Positions 56,497-64,000 of a DNA stretch of 64,000 bases are shown here, piece by piece; positions within the stretch are counted from its first letter, which is position 1; each line of letters starts with the position of its first letter. This DNA is from Prochlorococcus marinus XMU1404 (lineage in GTDB: Bacteria > Cyanobacteriota > Cyanobacteriia > PCC-6307 > Cyanobiaceae). The notes under the pieces were generated by a model. That model did no database searches. It saw nothing but the letters and a program-made list of their open reading frames with translations, and was not told the origin of the DNA. The position numbers and the translations under genes were made by a program. The stretch spans positions 124,001 through 188,000 of the forward strand of contig NZ_JAAORE010000002.1 in the NCBI RefSeq assembly GCF_017696175.1, given 5' to 3'.

Positions 56497-57438
56497 TTAT
56501 ATAATATTTGATTGAGAATCAGAAAGTGATAATTCTTGTAATCTTGTATATAAAGCAATTTCTTCATCATTAATATCAGCAGGTATCACTACCAAGATTT
56601 CAACATATTGATCGCCTACATTATCTTCGAAAGTTAAACCCCTACCTTTCAAACGTAACATTCTACCCGTAGATGATTTAGGTGGCACTTGAAGTGTGAC
56701 ATTTCCATCTAGGGTCGGAACCTCAACTGCACAACCAAGAAGAGCATCATGAGGAAATAACTCTAATTTATAAAGAACTCTTAAACCATCAATTCTTAGA
56801 CCACTTTTGGTTTGAACTTTTAACTGTAGATAATGATCTTTACCTCCTCTTGCAATATTTTCAAGTCTTAATCGCCATCCATCTCCAGCGAAAGGAGGTG
56901 TATCTACTTCTACTACGGTTTCATCTTCGAGCTCTATTAAAATTGAAGCTCCATTTAAGGCCTCATCAGGAGTTAAATCAATAACTGTTTCAATATCTTG
57001 GTGGAGTTTAACTGGAGGCGGCTCTTCTGGAGAGGTTGTAGGGTAGTCATAATTATTAAATTCATCATTATTTGTATTTATCGATTCATCTTCAAATGGT
57101 TCATTGTCATATTCTTCGTAATTCTTTTGTGAGTATTCATATCCAAATAATGAATCAAGATAATCTTGAAAATCAGGAAACCCCGTCTTGAAATTATTAT
57201 TTTCGGAATCATCATCAATATTTTTATCCGAACCATTTTTTCTAATATTAGGATCACGTAGACATTCGTATGCTTCGTTAATTAATTTAAATCTTTCCTC
57301 TGCATTAAGATCATTTTTATTTAAATCTGGATGCCATTTTCGTGCTTCTCTTCGAAAGGCCTTTTTAAGTTCTTTATCATCGAAATCAGGGGATAAACCC
57401 AAAATCGACAAATAGTCTTTTTTAGAGGAAGTAGTCAT
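56497..57438 (-). CDS. dnaJ: DnaJ-family co-chaperone, type II (no zinc finger)
   Basis: The start is ATG 57438 (313 aa, [16 protein letters not shown]), which overlaps dnaK by 17 bp; earlier ATGs at 57471 and 57453 would lie deeper in dnaK. Residues of about 8-70 are the J domain with HPD in ARKWHPDLNKND. Residues of about 85-150 form an acidic Asn/Glu/Tyr-rich linker instead of the usual Gly/Phe region. The C-terminal substrate-binding domains have DLTPDEALNGASILIEL and HDALLGCAVEVPTLDGNV. No CxxCxGxG repeats are present. It stimulates the adjacent DnaK. Confidence 0.92.
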   Translation of the reverse strand: MTTSSKKDYLSILGLSPDFDDKELKKAFRREARKWHPDLNKNDLNAEERFKLINEAYECLRDPNIRKNGSDKNIDDDSENNNFKTGFPDFQDYLDSLFGYEYSQKNYEEYDNEPFEDESINTNNDEFNNYDYPTTSPEEPPPVKLHQDIETVIDLTPDEALNGASILIELEDETVVEVDTPPFAGDGWRLRLENIARGGKDHYLQLKVQTKSGLRIDGLRVLYKLELFPHDALLGCAVEVPTLDGNVTLQVPPKSSTGRMLRLKGRGLTFEDNVGDQYVEILVVIPADINDEEIALYTRLQELSLSDSQSNII

Positions 57439-59419
57439 TGTCCCATGGATCATCGTCCCTAGAATTACCATACCTCGAATTTCTATAATTTCTATTCATT
57501 TGATTATCCCAAGGATCATCATCCCAATAATCATCTGAAAAGAGTTCATCCTTTAATGATCCAAATGTATTTTTAATGCTCTGTAAGGGATTATTATCAG
57601 TTTTCTTTTCTGCCGAAAATTTTCTGTTTAATCCGAATAATGCTTCTTGGAGAGCACTTACTGAAATTTCTAATTCTTGAGGATCATCGTAATCTATATA
57701 ATCTTCAACATCTTGAATGGCTATTTCAACAGCTCGTTGTTGCCTTTCGGCTCCATAAGGACCAAATTCTAATGAGGCATCCCTAAGTCTTCTTTCAGCT
57801 TGCGCAATAAGAGTTAAAGCACTATTTTTTCTATCAATTACAGATCTTTTCTTCCTATCTTCATTTGCTTTTATTTTAGCTTCTTCAATTATCGAATTTA
57901 TTTCTTGTTCATTTAAATTAGAACCTCCAGAAATTGTAACTGTTTGCTTTCTTCCAGTTGTTCTATCAGTTGCACTTACTTCTAAAAGACCATTAGCATC
58001 AATATCAAATGCTACCTGGACTTGAGGTATTCCCCTTGGAGCTGGAGGTATTCCTGATAGTCTGAATTTACCAAGTGATTTATTTTCAGAGGCTAATGGC
58101 CTTTCTCCCTGCCGTACTTGAACAACTACTGATGATTGATTAGCTTCGGACGTACTAAAAACATCAGATTGTCTAACTGGTATTGGTGTATTACGAGGAA
58201 TAAGTACCTTCATAAGACCACCAATAGTTTCTAAACCTAAAGATAAGGGAGTAACGTCATTTAGGAGTAAATCTTGTAAATCACCATTAATAATTCCAGA
58301 TTGTATAGCAGCTCCAACTGCTACTACTTCATCAGGATTAACAGATTGACATGGATCATTTGGAACTAGAGTCTTTACTAATTGTTGAACCATTGGGATT
58401 CTTGTGCTGCCACCTACAAGAACTACCTCATCAATATCTTCTGCGTTCCATCCTGAATCGTCTAAAGCTATTTGCACAGGCTCTAATAATCTATCTAGTA
58501 AATCTTGTGATAATGATTCAAATATTTTTCTATCTAATGTTTCTTCAATATGTAACGGCCCCTCTTTACTTGTTGTGATAAATGGTAATGATATTTTTGT
58601 TTTTTGCAATCCTGACAATTCACATTTAGCTTTTTCAGCAGCCTCAGTTAATCTCTGTAAAGCTTGTCTATCCCTTCTTAGATCAATATCATGTTTAGTA
58701 AGAAATTTTTCCGCAAGCCAATCAACTATTTTTGAATCAAAATTGTTTCCTCCAAGCTGTGTATCACCACAAGTGGCTTTAACATCAAATACACCATTAG
58801 AAATTTTCAATAATGAAACATCAAATGTTCCTCCTCCTAAATCAAAAACCAAAACATTATTAGAAGAACTTTTTTCAAAACCATAAGCTAGAGCTGCAGC
58901 TGTAGGTTCATTTAGAATTCTATCTACTTTAATACCAGCTAATATTGCAGAATCCTTTGTGGCTTGCCTTTGAGATTCATTAAAGTAAGCAGGGACAGTA
59001 ATAACTGCAGAATCAACAGTATCTCCAAGATATGTTTCAGCATCATTAATTAATTTTCTAATCAATGAGCTAACTAATTCTTCTGGTGCATACTCTCTTT
59101 CTGTATTTGGACTAAGAACCCTAACACTTCCATTGGTATTAGCTTTTACGTTATAAGGAACAGAAATACTATTCTCATCTAATTCATCCCAGTCACTACC
59201 AATAAATCTTTTTAGGTTATAAAAGGTATTCTTAGGATTTAGAACAAGTTGTCTTCTCGCTTGGTCTCCTATAACTATTTCTTTGTCTTTTGTAAATCCA
59301 ACTATTGAAGGTGTTGTTCTAGTTCCCTCAGAATTTGCAATAACAATTGGACGACCAGATTCTATAACTCCGACAACAGAGTTAGTAGTACCTAAATCAA
59401 TTCCAACTATTTGCCCCAT
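57422..59419 (-). CDS. dnaK: Hsp70 chaperone DnaK
   Basis: The 665-aa protein begins [18 protein letters not shown], with the ATPase motifs [13 protein letters not shown] near residue 192 and [16 protein letters not shown] near 334, and the inter-domain linker plus [14 protein letters not shown] near 388. The lid is followed by an unusual acidic, aromatic tail containing DDDPWDN at 633-639 and again at 655-661. That tail lacks the EEVD-type end. It is paired with dnaJ. It is one of several DnaK proteins typical of cyanobacteria. Confidence 0.95.
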   Translation of the reverse strand: MGQIVGIDLGTTNSVVGVIESGRPIVIANSEGTRTTPSIVGFTKDKEIVIGDQARRQLVLNPKNTFYNLKRFIGSDWDELDENSISVPYNVKANTNGSVRVLSPNTEREYAPEELVSSLIRKLINDAETYLGDTVDSAVITVPAYFNESQRQATKDSAILAGIKVDRILNEPTAAALAYGFEKSSSNNVLVFDLGGGTFDVSLLKISNGVFDVKATCGDTQLGGNNFDSKIVDWLAEKFLTKHDIDLRRDRQALQRLTEAAEKAKCELSGLQKTKISLPFITTSKEGPLHIEETLDRKIFESLSQDLLDRLLEPVQIALDDSGWNAEDIDEVVLVGGSTRIPMVQQLVKTLVPNDPCQSVNPDEVVAVGAAIQSGIINGDLQDLLLNDVTPLSLGLETIGGLMKVLIPRNTPIPVRQSDVFSTSEANQSSVVVQVRQGERPLASENKSLGKFRLSGIPPAPRGIPQVQVAFDIDANGLLEVSATDRTTGRKQTVTISGGSNLNEQEINSIIEEAKIKANEDRKKRSVIDRKNSALTLIAQAERRLRDASLEFGPYGAERQQRAVEIAIQDVEDYIDYDDPQELEISVSALQEALFGLNRKFSAEKKTDNNPLQSIKNTFGSLKDELFSDDYWDDDPWDNQMNRNYRNSRYGNSRDDDPWDNDYFL

Positions 59420-59632
59420 GATTTTAGAATGCTAAATTAAAGCAAAATTTACTAATAACTTAATTAATTTTTATCTTAGATATTTACATATAATAGTAAA
59501 ATTATAATAATTTCAACTTAATTTAAATAAATAAGATTATTTATAACTAGTCAAAAAGATAACTATTTTTTCTAGAACATTTTTTACAGACAAAGGTGTT
59601 GATGTAGTTAACCAAAATAAACTAATATAAAA

Positions 59633-59719
59633 CGGAGAGAGAGGGATTCGAACCCTCGATAAAGTTGCCCCTATACAGCATTTCCAGTGCTGCGCCTTCA
59701 ACCACTCGGCCACCTCTCC
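59633..59719 (-). tRNA. tRNA-Ser (GGA anticodon)
   Basis: The 87-nt gene has acceptor GGAGAGG/TCTCTCC (one G-T pair), D arm GCCGAG, anticodon stem-loop GCAGCACTGGAAATGCTGT with GGA, a long variable arm typical of serine tRNA, and T loop TTCGAAT. The discriminator is G, as in tRNA-Ser. It reads UCC codons. No CCA is encoded. Confidence 0.95.
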
Positions 59720-59768
59720 CAAGATCACCATTTTAACCCTTGATCATCCCATTTTTGAGGAAAGTTAT

Positions 59769-60143
59769 TTGAGAAAGACTTTCACAGTCACGATTAAAAA
59801 TAAGGAAACCGGAAAGGTATACCAAGAACAGGTTAATAGTGATGAGTACATACTTAAGGAATTTGAGAAGAAAGGTTTTAAGCTTGCATTTTCATGTAGA
59901 AATGGTTGCTGTACAAGTTGTGCAGTTAAAATAATATCTGGTTCTTTGGAACAGCCTGAAGCCATGGGTGTATCTCAAGCATTAAAAAATAAAGGTTATG
60001 CTCTGCTTTGTGTAGCTAAAGCAACTTCAGATCTTGAGGTGGAAACTACATATGAAGATGAAGTTTATGATTTACAATTTGGACAATATTTTGGGAGAGG
60101 AAATACAAGAGTTGCGCCACCTTGGGAATTTGAGGAAGATTAA
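59769..60143 (+). CDS. 2Fe-2S ferredoxin with extended C-terminus
   Basis: The 124-aa protein has the plant-type cluster motif in FSCRNGCCTSCAVKI (about residues 42-56; ligand cysteines CxxxxCxxC), an extra cysteine inside the loop, and the fourth ligand in ALLCVAKA near residue 78. Residues of about 95-124 form a tail (GQYFGRGNTRVAPPWEFEED) longer than in photosynthetic PetF. It starts at TTG 59769 with no ATG upstream in frame. It carries electrons; its partners are unknown. It lies just after tRNA-Ser on the opposite strand and 5 bp before the next gene. Confidence 0.85.
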   Translation: MRKTFTVTIKNKETGKVYQEQVNSDEYILKEFEKKGFKLAFSCRNGCCTSCAVKIISGSLEQPEAMGVSQALKNKGYALLCVAKATSDLEVETTYEDEVYDLQFGQYFGRGNTRVAPPWEFEED

Positions 60144-60148
60144 TTATC

Positions 60149-60997
60149 ATGTTTGAATCAAGTGAAATAGATGAACTTGCTAATCAAGTAAACTTATCCA
60201 GTTTGTATGATATAGCAAAGAATTCAGCTCAAATTGGTAATGAAATTCTAAAAATTAATTACAATAAAATTCAGAAAATATCATCAAAGGGTAGAAAAGG
60301 TGATTTAGTAACCAATGTAGATTTGGAAGTCGAAAATAAAATAAAAGATTATCTATTAGAAATGACCCCAAACATATCTATCCATGCAGAGGAATCGGGT
60401 AAATTAAACAAATTCTCAGATTTTACTTGGTGTATAGACCCATTAGACGGTACAACAAATTATTCTCATGGATATCCTTTCTTTGGAACTTCTATTGGTC
60501 TTGTATATAAAAACAAGCCAATTATAGGGGCCATATCAGTACCTTATTTAAATGAGCTATATTCAGCCTGTATCGGTTTAGGATCATTCTGCAATGATTG
60601 TGAACTTAAAGTATCTAATCCATCTCAGCTTGCTGATAGTCTACTTGTAACTGGTTTCTCTTATGACAGATTTGATACAGAGGATAACAATTATGCTGAA
60701 TTTTGTTACTTAACACATAAAACTAGAGGTGTCAGAAGAGGAGGAGCAGCAGCAGTTGATCTAGCATTTGTTGCTGCAGGTAAGGTCGATGGATACTGGG
60801 AAAGAGGATTGGAGGTTTGGGACCTAGCGGCTGGTGCTATCATTGTAGAAGAGGCTGGTGGAATTATTTCAGATTATCCATCAGGCAAATTTAATTTAAG
60901 ATCTGGAAGAATTCTAGCTTGTTCTCCCAGCCTTGAAACTGAATTAAAAAATGAACTAGATAAAGTTTCTCCATTTAATAAAAATCTCTATACCTAA
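60149..60997 (+). CDS. Inositol-monophosphatase-family phosphatase
   Basis: The 282-aa protein has GDLVTNVDLEVENKIKDYL near residue 51, HAEESGKLNKF near 78, the metal motif WCIDPLDGTTNYSHGYPFF near 95 and the late WERGLEVWDLAAGAIIVEEA (residues near 216). This is the SuhB/IMPase family, which hydrolyses inositol-1-phosphate or related phosphates. The start is ATG 60149, 5 bp after the ferredoxin stop. Without a search, substrate (inositol, histidinol or 3'-phosphoadenosine phosphate) is undecided. Confidence 0.85.
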   Translation: MFESSEIDELANQVNLSSLYDIAKNSAQIGNEILKINYNKIQKISSKGRKGDLVTNVDLEVENKIKDYLLEMTPNISIHAEESGKLNKFSDFTWCIDPLDGTTNYSHGYPFFGTSIGLVYKNKPIIGAISVPYLNELYSACIGLGSFCNDCELKVSNPSQLADSLLVTGFSYDRFDTEDNNYAEFCYLTHKTRGVRRGGAAAVDLAFVAAGKVDGYWERGLEVWDLAAGAIIVEEAGGIISDYPSGKFNLRSGRILACSPSLETELKNELDKVSPFNKNLYT

Positions 60998-61015
60998 AAT
61001 ACGTTAAATATTAAA

Positions 61016-62167
61016 ATGTCAGAAATAAAAGAAATTAAATTAGTCGATGTAAAAAATAACTCTAATATCATAAATAATTTAAATAGTATTTATAAACTAT
61101 GGGGCTATGAAGAGGTTTCACCATCATTTATAAATACCTTAGAGACGATAAAGGGCCGCGGAGTTATTGAAGAAAATCAGCTTGTGGGAATAGTAAGTAA
61201 TAATTCATTATGTCTTAGGCCAGAAATGACAACATCCATTGTTAAATTGTCATCAACTAGATTAATAAATAAGAAAAGACCTATAAGATTATTCACCAAT
61301 GGAATGGTCTTTGATAAAAAACAAAATAATAAAAATTCATTTAAGTTACAAGAAAAACTGCAGAGTGGAATTGAATTAATTGGATATGATACAAAATACC
61401 CAGAAATTGAAGTCATTAATATCTTGTTTGATGCAATAGATAATATTAATTTGAGGGATGGTTGTAGTTTATATCTACTAGTAAGTACAACAAAAATAAT
61501 GGATTTAATCTTAAATAAATATAAGGATAATAATTTTGAAGAAATTAAGAAAAGTCTGGTAAATTTTGATCAAGATAATTTATCTAAATTAGGAATTGAT
61601 GAAGATGATAAATATATTCTTAAAGATCTCTTATTCACAAGAGGAGAACCAATTGCAATATTAAATAAATTGAAAACTACATATGGTACAAGTAAAACTT
61701 TAGATGACTTAAATTTTTTATTTGAATCATTAACAAAAATATCAAGTAGATATGGAATCAAATTACAACTTGATCCCACGTTTCAACCTCACTTGAATTT
61801 ATATGAGGGAATAGTTTTTCAACTTATAGGCGATGATGGTAAAAATAAAAGCGTTATTGCAAAAGGCGGAAGATATGATGAATTAGTAAGATACTTTAGT
61901 CCTAAGGAGAAGATCTTAAATGGGATTGGATTTACAATTTCAATAGACATTTTAAGAAATTTAATTAGGGAAGATAAGACAGATAAAAAAAAGATTTTAT
62001 TAATGTTTAAAGATTCTTATTTGTTAGAAAAAGGTATGAATGAACAAAAAGAACAACAGAATAAAGGAAATATTGCCGTCTTACATTTAAATCCTATTGA
62101 TGACTTGTCTAAAGCCAACCAAATAATGTTAGAAAACAATTGTAGTGAGATTATGTGGATTAAATAA
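61016..62167 (+). CDS. hisZ: ATP phosphoribosyltransferase regulatory subunit HisZ
   Basis: The 383-aa protein has a class II synthetase-like fold. It shows YKLWGYEEVSPSFI near residue 28, LCLRPEMTTSIVKLSSTR near 66, KQNNKNSFKLQEKLQSGIELIG (in parts) near 103-125, and the histidine-activation-like AKGGRYDELVRYF near 280. There is no anticodon-binding domain. HisZ allows short HisG to make phosphoribosyl-ATP in histidine synthesis. The length is normal for HisZ. It is 18 bp after the phosphatase gene. HisS is the alternative but is longer. Confidence 0.85.
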   Translation: MSEIKEIKLVDVKNNSNIINNLNSIYKLWGYEEVSPSFINTLETIKGRGVIEENQLVGIVSNNSLCLRPEMTTSIVKLSSTRLINKKRPIRLFTNGMVFDKKQNNKNSFKLQEKLQSGIELIGYDTKYPEIEVINILFDAIDNINLRDGCSLYLLVSTTKIMDLILNKYKDNNFEEIKKSLVNFDQDNLSKLGIDEDDKYILKDLLFTRGEPIAILNKLKTTYGTSKTLDDLNFLFESLTKISSRYGIKLQLDPTFQPHLNLYEGIVFQLIGDDGKNKSVIAKGGRYDELVRYFSPKEKILNGIGFTISIDILRNLIREDKTDKKKILLMFKDSYLLEKGMNEQKEQQNKGNIAVLHLNPIDDLSKANQIMLENNCSEIMWIK

Positions 62168-62284
62168 AACCATTTATAAGTTTATTTTGGTTTAAATTCA
62201 TATATTGTTCGGACAATACTCCTAATTAAACTTGATTAACTAGTTTTTAGGAAATAAGATTTAATATGTTTGATTTTTTTTTAA

Positions 62285-64000
62285 ATGGAAAAAGGTGAAA
62301 TTCGTATTAATACCGAAAATATTTTCCCAATTATTAAGAAGGCAGTATATTCTGACCATGAAATCTTTTTAAGAGAACTTGTTAGTAATGGTGTTGACGC
62401 AATAAGTAAACGAAGAATGGCATCTATGGCAGGTGACTGTGAAAATACTGAAGAAGCTCAGGTAAAAATATCTATTGACCGTGAGAATAAAACCTTAACA
62501 ATTTCTGATAATGGAATTGGAATGAATGACGAAGAAATTAAGAAGTACATAAACCAAGTAGCTTTCTCTAGCGCAGAAGAATTCCTAACAAAATATAAAA
62601 AAGATAATGATGAATTTATAGGTCACTTTGGACTTGGTTTTTATTCAAGTTTCATGGTGGCAGATAGAGTTGATATATTAACTAAATCAGCGATTGGAGA
62701 ATCAAAAGCTTTTAAATGGTCTTGTGATGGCTCACCAAATTTTACTTTAGAGGAGTCAGAGAGAGAGACAATTGGTACTGATGTGATACTTCACCTACTT
62801 GACGAAGAGAAAGAGTTTATTGAGCCAGAAAGGATTAAATCATTAATAAAAAAATATTGTGATTTTATGCCAATAGATGTTTTATTAGAAGGTGAGACAA
62901 TTAATAAGAAAAATCCTCCCTGGAGAAAACAACCTAGTGAATTAAAAGATGAAGATTATATTGAGTTGTATAAATACCTTTATCCTTTTCAAGGAGATCC
63001 ATTGTTATGGATTCATCTAAATACAGATTATCCATATGACATACAAGGGATATTGTATTTCCCTAAATTGTCTGGTAGAGCTGATTGGGAAAAGGGAGAA
63101 ATTAAACTATTTTGTAATCAAGTTTTCGTAAGCGATTCAATTAAAGAGATAGTCCCAAAATATCTTTTACCTCTAAGAGGAGTAATTGATTCTACTGATA
63201 TACCATTAAATGTAAGTAGAAGCGCATTACAAACAGATAGAAAAGTAAGATCTATATCATCATTTATTTCAAAAAAAATTGCTAATAAACTGAAGGATTT
63301 GATTAAAAATTCTCCAGAATTTTATGCAGAAATTTGGGATTCTATCTCTGCATTTATTAAAATTGGTGCTATCGAAGATGAAAAATTTGCTGAATTAGTT
63401 GTTAACAGTATTATTTTTGAAACAATCATAAATTCAGAGAAAAACATAACTAAAGATATTGAAAATAAATCACTTATTAAATCAAATGATAAATATTTCA
63501 CAACTCTCGCAAATTACAAAGAACGAAATAATAAAACTGAGTCAAAAAAAATAATTTACTGTTCAGATTCGATTGCTCAGTCAAGTGCATTAAATATCTG
63601 TTTATCTGATAACAAAGAAGTTATTAAATCAGATCCCTTAATAGATGCACAATTTCTTCCTTGGTTAGAAAGTAAAAACGAAGATTATCAGTTCCAAAGA
63701 GTTGATTCAGAAATAAATGAACTTGAAGATAAAGAATCTAATGAAATTGTAGATAAGGATGGTAAATCAAATTCAGAAAATCTTCGAGATACAATTGTTA
63801 AAGCACTTAACAATGAGAAAGTAACAGTTAAAGTTCAGTCACTATCAAGTAAAGGGGCTCCACCCGCTATGATCTTGCTTCCAGAACAAATGAGAAGAAT
63901 TAATGATATGGGTGCTTACATGGAACAAAAGCTGCCTGGCTTACCTGAATATCATGTGCTTTTAATTAACAAAGAACATCCTCTTATTGTTGGACTTAAT
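62285..64000 (+). CDS. htpG: Chaperone HtpG (Hsp90), 3' end outside the window
   Basis: ATG 62285 opens 572 codons without a stop. The GHKL ATPase motifs are HEIFLRELVSNGVDAISKRR near residue 24, ISDNGIGMNDEEI near 75 and GHFGLGFYSSFMVAD near 115. The middle domain has GILYFPKLSGRADW near 257 and LPLRGVIDSTDIPLNVSRSAL (in parts) near 296-315. HtpG folds stress-damaged and phycobilisome- or tetrapyrrole-linked clients in cyanobacteria. The asparagine for ATP-binding appears as SNGVDA in place of the usual SNASDA. Confidence 0.95.
   Translation, partial: MEKGEIRINTENIFPIIKKAVYSDHEIFLRELVSNGVDAISKRRMASMAGDCENTEEAQVKISIDRENKTLTISDNGIGMNDEEIKKYINQVAFSSAEEFLTKYKKDNDEFIGHFGLGFYSSFMVADRVDILTKSAIGESKAFKWSCDGSPNFTLEESERETIGTDVILHLLDEEKEFIEPERIKSLIKKYCDFMPIDVLLEGETINKKNPPWRKQPSELKDEDYIELYKYLYPFQGDPLLWIHLNTDYPYDIQGILYFPKLSGRADWEKGEIKLFCNQVFVSDSIKEIVPKYLLPLRGVIDSTDIPLNVSRSALQTDRKVRSISSFISKKIANKLKDLIKNSPEFYAEIWDSISAFIKIGAIEDEKFAELVVNSIIFETIINSEKNITKDIENKSLIKSNDKYFTTLANYKERNNKTESKKIIYCSDSIAQSSALNICLSDNKEVIKSDPLIDAQFLPWLESKNEDYQFQRVDSEINELEDKESNEIVDKDGKSNSENLRDTIVKALNNEKVTVKVQSLSSKGAPPAMILLPEQMRRINDMGAYMEQKLPGLPEYHVLLINKEHPLIVGLN

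Overview
This window reads as a stretch of chromosome from a high-light-type Prochlorococcus, or a very close marine picocyanobacterium. The evidence is very AT-rich DNA, genes packed end to end with 1-20 bp gaps or short overlaps, Calvin-cycle genes (phosphoribulokinase, a Calvin-type class II aldolase and a class I aldolase), and many families confined to oxygenic phototrophs (DUF3685, DUF3727, DUF1995, DUF3110, CCB2/CCB4, HemJ, RibBA with a C-terminal extension). There is no integrase, transposase, rRNA operon or CRISPR array. Almost everything is core genome. Family names were assigned by reading the sequence from memory; no search was run.

Layout. 1-2.2 kb: the 5' part of a uracil phosphoribosyltransferase (minus), then a lumen-type pentapeptide protein, the metallochaperone CobW and a tiny zinc-ribbon gene (plus). 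2.2-3.2 kb: purS-purQ. 3.2-9.0 kb (minus): class II and class I aldolases, a Gfo/Idh oxidoreductase, a secreted protein, accD and prk. 9.0-18.3 kb (minus): leuB, lpxD, proB, a YqeG-type phosphatase, DUF3727, ruvX, a GNAT-like protein, a membrane-anchored CofE-like ligase, a cysteine-free thioredoxin-fold protein and DUF3685. 18.3-25 kb: a clpS-like gene broken by one in-frame stop, tRNA-CAT, trmL, cobU, a CCB-type cytochrome b6 heme assembly factor, lptC, metG, an RNB exonuclease, rpsR and rpmG. 25-30 kb: pheT, then an accessory-looking segment with a small secreted protein, three 35-bp repeat elements and a ribbon-helix-helix/J-domain fusion protein. 30-43 kb: Ap4A phosphorylase, DUF2237, an acidic small protein, metH, ilvE, cobN, a PHP phosphoesterase, hemJ, uvrC and a flavin reductase. 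43-53.8 kb: coaD, dacB, DUF1995, cysteine desulfurase, dapF, leuS, pgi, purN and argC. 53.8-64 kb: ribBA, a cyclophilin, DUF3110, dnaJ, dnaK, tRNA-Ser, a ferredoxin, an inositol-monophosphatase-like protein, hisZ and the start of htpG.

How the genes connect. CobW, CobU and CobN belong to aerobic corrinoid synthesis, and MetH uses the product. PurS, PurQ and PurN are three purine steps. LpxD and LptC serve the outer membrane, while DapF and DacB serve the wall. DnaK, DnaJ and HtpG are chaperones, and a ClpS adaptor may have been lost.

The most unusual structure is at 27.5-29.3 kb. Three 35-bp near-palindromes each carry three AGACT/AGTCT units at an exact 12-bp period. They lie between pheT and a gene that fuses a ribbon-helix-helix DNA-binding domain to a C-terminal J domain. 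The RHH-J protein could recognise these arrays, but that is inference. Element positions and spacings were counted directly; the functional link was not tested.
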